Positions 6,051 to 9,134 of a stretch of 9,134 bases of DNA are shown here, in pieces. Under the pieces are notes generated by a model, which searched no databases, was not told the origin of the DNA, and was given only the letters and a program-made list of their open reading frames with translations. Made by a program: the position numbers and the translations under genes. The stretch comes from Mycobacterium sp. (GTDB lineage: Bacteria > Actinomycetota > Actinomycetes > Mycobacteriales > Mycobacteriaceae): NCBI GenBank assembly GCA_029256565.1, contig JAQSXQ010000066.1:1-9134 (forward strand), read 5' to 3'. The stretch's first letter is position 1, and every line of letters starts with the position of its first letter.

Positions 6051-7733
6051 ATGCCCTCAGACGCTCAACCCGACATCAAGCCTCGCAGCCGCGACGTCAC
6101 CGACGGCCTCGAGAAGACCGCCGCCCGCGGGATGCTCCGCGCGGTCGGCATGGGCGACGACGACTGGGTGAAGTCGCAGATCGGCGTCGCCTCGTCGTGG
6201 AACGAGATCACCCCGTGCAACCTGTCGCTGGACCGGCTGGCGAAGTCCGTCAAGGAGGGCGTGCACGCCGCCGGTGGCTTCCCCATGGAGTTCGGCACCA
6301 TCTCGGTGTCCGATGGCATCTCGATGGGCCACGAGGGCATGCACTTCTCGCTGGTCAGCCGCGAGGTGATCGCCGACAGCGTCGAGACCGTGATGATGGC
6401 CGAGCGCCTCGACGGTTCGGTGCTGCTCGCGGGCTGCGACAAGTCGCTGCCCGGCATGCTGATGGCCGCCGCCCGCCTCGACCTGGCCAGCGTGTTCCTC
6501 TACGCCGGCTCGATCATGCCCGGCAAGGCCACGCTGACCGACGGCACCGAGCGGGACGTCACGATCATCGACGCCTTCGAGGCCGTCGGCGCCTGCGCCC
6601 GCGGGCTGATGTCGCGTGAGGACGTCGACATCATCGAGCGCGCCATCTGTCCCGGCGAGGGCGCCTGTGGCGGCATGTACACCGCGAACACCATGGCGTC
6701 GGCCGCCGAGGCGCTTGGCATGTCCCTGCCCGGGTCCGCCGCACCGCCCGCAAGCGACCGGCGCCGCGACGGCTACGCCCGTGCCAGCGGCGAGGCCGTC
6801 GTCGAACTGCTCAAGCGCGGCATCACCGCCCGCGACATCATGACCAAGGAGGCGTTCGAGAACGCCATCGCCGTCGTGATGGCGTTCGGCGGATCCACCA
6901 ACGCCGTGCTGCACCTGCTCGCCATCGCGTGGGAGGCGGGCGTCGAACTCACGCTCGCCGACTTCACCCGCGTCGGCGCCAAGGTGCCGCACCTCGCCGA
7001 CGTGAAGCCGTTCGGCAAGCACGTCATGTTCGACGTCGACCGCATCGGGGGCGTCCCCGTCGTCATGAAGGCGCTGCTGGACGCCGGGCTGCTGCACGGC
7101 GACTGCCTCACCGTCACGGGCCGGACGATGGCGGAGAACCTCGCCGACATCGCGCCGCCCGACCCCGACGGCAAGGTGCTGCGCGCGCTGACCTCGCCGA
7201 TCCACCCCACCGGCGGCATCACGATCCTGCACGGGTCGCTGGCCCCCGAGGGCGCCGTCGTGAAGTCCGCGGGCTTCGACTCCGACGTGTTCGAGGGCAC
7301 CGCACGGGTCTTCGAGCGGGAGCGCGCCGCACTCGACGCGCTCGAGGACGGCACGATCACCCACGGCGACGTCGTCGTCATCCGCTACGAGGGCCCCAAG
7401 GGCGGGCCCGGCATGCGCGAGATGCTCGCGATCACCGGCGCGATCAAGGGCGCGGGCCTCGGCAAGGACGTCCTGCTGATGACCGACGGCCGGTTCTCCG
7501 GCGGCACCACCGGCCTCTGCGTAGGCCACGTCGCGCCCGAGGCCGTCGACGGCGGACCCATCGCGTTCGTCCGCGACGGCGACCGGATCCGGCTCGACGT
7601 CGGCAAGGGCACGCTCGATCTGCTGGTCGACGCCGACGAACTCGAGTCCCGCAAGGTCGGCTTCGAGCCGCTGCCCCCGGTGTACACGTCCGGCGTGCTG
7701 GCGAAGTACACCAAGCCCAGCACCGGTAGGTAG
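6051..7733 (+). CDS. ilvD: Dihydroxy-acid dehydratase
   Basis: The 560-residue enzyme dehydrates 2,3-dihydroxy-isovalerate and 2,3-dihydroxy-3-methylvalerate to the 2-keto acids that lead to valine, isoleucine, leucine and pantothenate (EC 4.2.1.9); it acts in the cytosol. The Fe-S cluster cysteines of the IlvD/Edd family are present: C56 in NEITPCN, C129 in GCDKSLPGM and C206 in CPGEGACGGM. So are the metal-binding D88 (SDGISMGHEGM), D130 and K131, and the catalytic serine S483 in GRFSGGTTG. Length is normal, with no frameshift. Mycobacterial IlvD carries a [2Fe-2S] cluster as I recall. The ATG at 6051 is favoured over upstream in-frame codons because those would be antisense to the DUF305 gene, and because a -10 lies just before it. 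The gene corresponds to Rv0189c and is divergent from ricR's operon, as in M. tuberculosis. The SRPBCC frame overlaps its 3' end on the other strand. Confidence 0.97.
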   Translation: MPSDAQPDIKPRSRDVTDGLEKTAARGMLRAVGMGDDDWVKSQIGVASSWNEITPCNLSLDRLAKSVKEGVHAAGGFPMEFGTISVSDGISMGHEGMHFSLVSREVIADSVETVMMAERLDGSVLLAGCDKSLPGMLMAAARLDLASVFLYAGSIMPGKATLTDGTERDVTIIDAFEAVGACARGLMSREDVDIIERAICPGEGACGGMYTANTMASAAEALGMSLPGSAAPPASDRRRDGYARASGEAVVELLKRGITARDIMTKEAFENAIAVVMAFGGSTNAVLHLLAIAWEAGVELTLADFTRVGAKVPHLADVKPFGKHVMFDVDRIGGVPVVMKALLDAGLLHGDCLTVTGRTMAENLADIAPPDPDGKVLRALTSPIHPTGGITILHGSLAPEGAVVKSAGFDSDVFEGTARVFERERAALDALEDGTITHGDVVVIRYEGPKGGPGMREMLAITGAIKGAGLGKDVLLMTDGRFSGGTTGLCVGHVAPEAVDGGPIAFVRDGDRIRLDVGKGTLDLLVDADELESRKVGFEPLPPVYTSGVLAKYTKPSTGR

Positions 7734-8071
7734 GCAGGCGCCCACAGCGGCGCGGTCATCCAGAGTCGGCAGCCGTCACCCACGGGGTCGACGCCGTGAC
7801 GCGTCGCGGACACGCCGGCGACCCGCCAGCCCCACGACCGACCGGGCACGAATTCGTCGATCGTGAATGGCAGCGGCACGCCGACCGGCGTCCACACCAG
7901 ACCCGTGACGCCCAGGGTCAGGACGTCACCCTCGTCGAGTTGAGCCGCGGTGACGGTAAGGCCCCACTGCGGCCACGCGTCGAGGTCGGTGAGCACGTCC
8001 CACACGGCGTCCGACGGTGCGGCGACCTGACGGTCGATCTCGATGCTGGTGCCCTGCACTTTGATGCCCAC
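7385..8071 (-). CDS. SRPBCC-fold protein with run-on C-terminus antisense to ilvD
   Basis: The first ~118 residues are a START/SRPBCC ligand-binding domain: VQGTSIEIDRQVAAP with DAVWDVLTDLDAWPQWG (21-37), then PFTIDEFVPGRSWGWRVAG (68-86) and a strand ending LWMTAPLWAPAYLPVL (103-118). Such small proteins (about 140-150 aa) bind hydrophobic ligands in a helix-grip cavity; the ligand is unknown. The frame has no stop after that strand. From residue 114 (Y114) it lies opposite the ilvD coding sequence and continues to a TGA at 7385, giving 228 residues of which half is low-complexity antisense sequence. The C-terminal helix of the fold therefore seems replaced. This looks like loss of the native 3' end and intergenic DNA by deletion, so the gene may be damaged, or it may make a protein with a disordered tail. 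The start is uncertain: GTG at 8071 is used here, with GTG at 8059 (GGTGGG upstream) and 8116 as alternatives. Confidence 0.7.
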   Translation of the reverse strand: MGIKVQGTSIEIDRQVAAPSDAVWDVLTDLDAWPQWGLTVTAAQLDEGDVLTLGVTGLVWTPVGVPLPFTIDEFVPGRSWGWRVAGVSATRHGVDPVGDGCRLWMTAPLWAPAYLPVLGLVYFASTPDVYTGGSGSKPTLRDSSSSASTSRSSVPLPTSSRIRSPSRTNAMGPPSTASGATWPTQRPVVPPENRPSVISRTSLPRPAPLIAPVIASISRMPGPPLGPS

Positions 8072-8179
8072 CAGCCGACCATGCCCTAGCGGTCGGCGCG
8101 CCAAACACGAGGTCACGCGAGGTTTCGAGCCGGGCGGCGTTGGGTATCCACCGCAGGCCTGTGAGGCAACACCGGCATC
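8072..8179. promoter_or_regulatory. Divergent promoter region SRPBCC / sigma factor gene
   Basis: These 108 bp separate two divergent starts. The only ribosome-binding-like sequence before the sigma gene is GAGG at 8163-8166, which is too far (13 nt) from the ATG at 8180 to be convincing. I could not identify a -10/-35 pair or an ECF-type promoter with confidence. Confidence 0.3.
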
Positions 8180-8728
8180 ATGTCGACGCTGACACGGAAT
8201 GGCTCAACAGTGACCGCAGGACTTTCTTCTCTCAACTCCCTCATCGAGCGCATCGCCCAGGGCGATTCGGACGCTCTGTTGAGGTTCTACGACCGAACCT
8301 CCTCGCGGGTGTTCGGCGTCATCGGCACCCTGGTCCGCGATCCCATCGAGCGCGAGACGCTGATGGAACGCATCTACCTCGAGGTGTGGGAGACCGCCGC
8401 AGACTTCGACGCCGACACGTTCTCACCCGGGGCGTGGCTGGTGACGCTCGCGCACCGGTTGGCCGTCGAACACGTACGCACCGACGTCGACGCGAACGGG
8501 AAGGCATCGGTAGAGGTGACGGCGATCCGCGGCGAGCAACCCGGACGGCGCTACGGGAAGCTGTCTGCGCAGCAAAGCAAGTGCATGGAACTCACCTACG
8601 GCCGCGGCATGACCGTCGTCGAGACGTCCGAGCGCCTGGGCATGTCGGAGAAGGCGGTGTCGGCGAGCCTGTCCGACGCCGTCGACGGACTCACCGTGCC
8701 CCCGCGCGGACTGCAGTCCGCGGTCTAG
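8180..8728 (+). CDS. ECF sigma factor, SigK-like, with atypical region 4
   Basis: The 182-residue product has the two-domain layout of group 4 (ECF) sigma factors. Region 2 covers about 31-101: DALLRFYDRTSSRVFGVIGTLV (2.1), IYLEVWETAADFD (2.2) and AWLVTLAHRLAVEHVR (2.3-2.4). The IYLEVW and AWL.T.AHR.AV..VR patterns are those of SigK. A short linker (102-126) leads to region 4 (127-171), which starts LSAQQSKCMELTYGRGMTVVETSERLGMS, again as in SigK. The usual basic recognition helix is however replaced by KAVSASLSDAVDGL: from residue 153 to 171 the only basic residue is K158. Promoter recognition at -35 may be weak or altered. No anti-sigma factor gene (RskA type) lies beside it. The stop is 9 bp from the stop of the convergent methyltransferase gene. 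It is not SigK itself by context; no function can be given beyond a probable sigma factor or sigma-like regulator. Confidence 0.85.
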   Translation: MSTLTRNGSTVTAGLSSLNSLIERIAQGDSDALLRFYDRTSSRVFGVIGTLVRDPIERETLMERIYLEVWETAADFDADTFSPGAWLVTLAHRLAVEHVRTDVDANGKASVEVTAIRGEQPGRRYGKLSAQQSKCMELTYGRGMTVVETSERLGMSEKAVSASLSDAVDGLTVPPRGLQSAV

Positions 8729-8737
8729 CGCCTCAGC

Positions 8738-9133
8738 TCACTCGCGCACCAGCGCGACCGCGAAGCCGTCCCACCCCTTGGTGCCGACGGTCTGAATCGC
8801 GGCGACGTCCAGCCGCGGATGCTCGCCCATCATGACGAACATGTCGTGCACGGCCCTGGCCTGCACGTCGTCGGGCGCGGGGTCCAGCACCCGGCCGAAG
8901 CGGGCGATGTTGTCCACGACCACCACCGCACCGGGAGCGGCCAGCGTGACGGCCCAGTCGACATAGGCCGAGTTGTTCTCCTTGTCGGCGTCGATGAAGA
9001 AGAAGTCGAACGCGTCGCCCCGAGCGGCCAGGCGGGGCAGGGTGTCGAGAGCGGCGCCGACGATGATCTCCACGCGGTCGGCGACGTCGGCGCGTTCCAG
9101 ATTGGCTGCCGCAACGTCGGCGTGCGCCTGCTC
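8738..9133 (-). CDS. SAM-dependent O-methyltransferase, Rv0187-like (partial, N-terminus outside window)
   Basis: The last 131 residues are visible; the frame is open to the window edge. It begins EQAHADVAAANLERADVADR, the helix and turn before beta-3 of the caffeoyl-CoA/catechol O-methyltransferase family (Methyltransf_3). The family's hallmark metal/SAM-binding strand FFFIDADKENN follows, then VVVVDNIARFGRV, with the aspartates and asparagine that bind the divalent metal. It ends TVGTKGWDGFAVALVRE, the usual C-terminal strand. SAM-binding motif I (the glycine-rich loop) must lie beyond the window. Family members are about 220 residues. Placement beyond ilvD with this orientation agrees with Rv0187 of M. 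tuberculosis. The acceptor substrate is unknown; these enzymes methylate catechol-like hydroxyls in a metal-dependent way. An internal GTG at 9073 is not the true start because similarity continues upstream. Confidence 0.92.
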   Translation of the reverse strand, partial: EQAHADVAAANLERADVADRVEIIVGAALDTLPRLAARGDAFDFFFIDADKENNSAYVDWAVTLAAPGAVVVVDNIARFGRVLDPAPDDVQARAVHDMFVMMGEHPRLDVAAIQTVGTKGWDGFAVALVRE

Positions 9134-9134
9134 G

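Noticed and set aside
6057..7745. Long minus-strand open frame (562 codons) opposite ilvD
   Set aside because: It is the mirror of ilvD codon usage with no recognisable domain. The only antisense extension taken seriously is the separate SRPBCC frame, because that one starts in a real domain.
8141..8148. GGGTATCC upstream of the sigma gene as a RicR half-site
   Set aside because: Only one arm is present; no matching GATACCC arm lies close by.

Overview
The window comes from a GC-rich actinobacterium, most likely a rapid-growing mycobacterium (Mycolicibacterium type). The evidence is Zmp1, an L,D-transpeptidase, a RicR-type copper sensor and IlvD that closely resemble mycobacterial proteins, arranged in an order that I recall from the Mycobacterium tuberculosis Rv0187-Rv0199 region (seen here in reverse). 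All assignments are from reading the sequence and from memory of the families; no database search was run.

Layout, left to right. (1) The start of a single-pass membrane protein, probably OmamA/Rv0199 (minus, cut by the window edge), divergent from the M13 metallopeptidase gene zmp1 (plus). (2) A GNAT acetyltransferase gene (plus) that meets a TetR-family regulator gene (minus) end to end. I recall no such pair at this place in M. tuberculosis. (3) A YkuD L,D-transpeptidase of the LdtMt4/LdtE type (minus). (4) A two-gene copper operon (minus): a DUF305 lipoprotein gene translationally coupled to a CsoR/RicR repressor gene. It is preceded by a near-ideal 19-bp inverted repeat that looks like the RicR operator. 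(5) ilvD (plus), divergent from the copper operon across only 78 bp. (6) An SRPBCC-fold protein gene (minus) whose reading frame has no stop of its own and runs 349 bp antisense into ilvD. (7) A SigK-like ECF sigma factor with a poorly basic region 4 (plus). (8) The 3' part of an O-methyltransferase gene (minus, Rv0187-like).

How the genes work together. The clearest unit is the copper module. RicR would repress DUF305-ricR through the palindrome, which sits between the putative -35 and -10 of the operon. Copper would release it, producing a Met/His-rich, membrane-anchored copper-binding protein. The same palindrome lies a few bases upstream of the predicted ilvD promoter. IlvD is an Fe-S dehydratase, a class of enzyme known to be damaged by copper, so co-regulation is a testable idea. 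Several genes (ilvD, the DUF305 gene, the GNAT gene and perhaps omamA) have a TAnnnT -10 hexamer 6-7 nt before the start codon and no Shine-Dalgarno sequence, which suggests leaderless transcripts. The ldt and ricR genes carry strong Shine-Dalgarno sequences. There is no gene-free stretch above 300 bp, and no tRNA, rRNA, insertion sequence or CRISPR array was seen.
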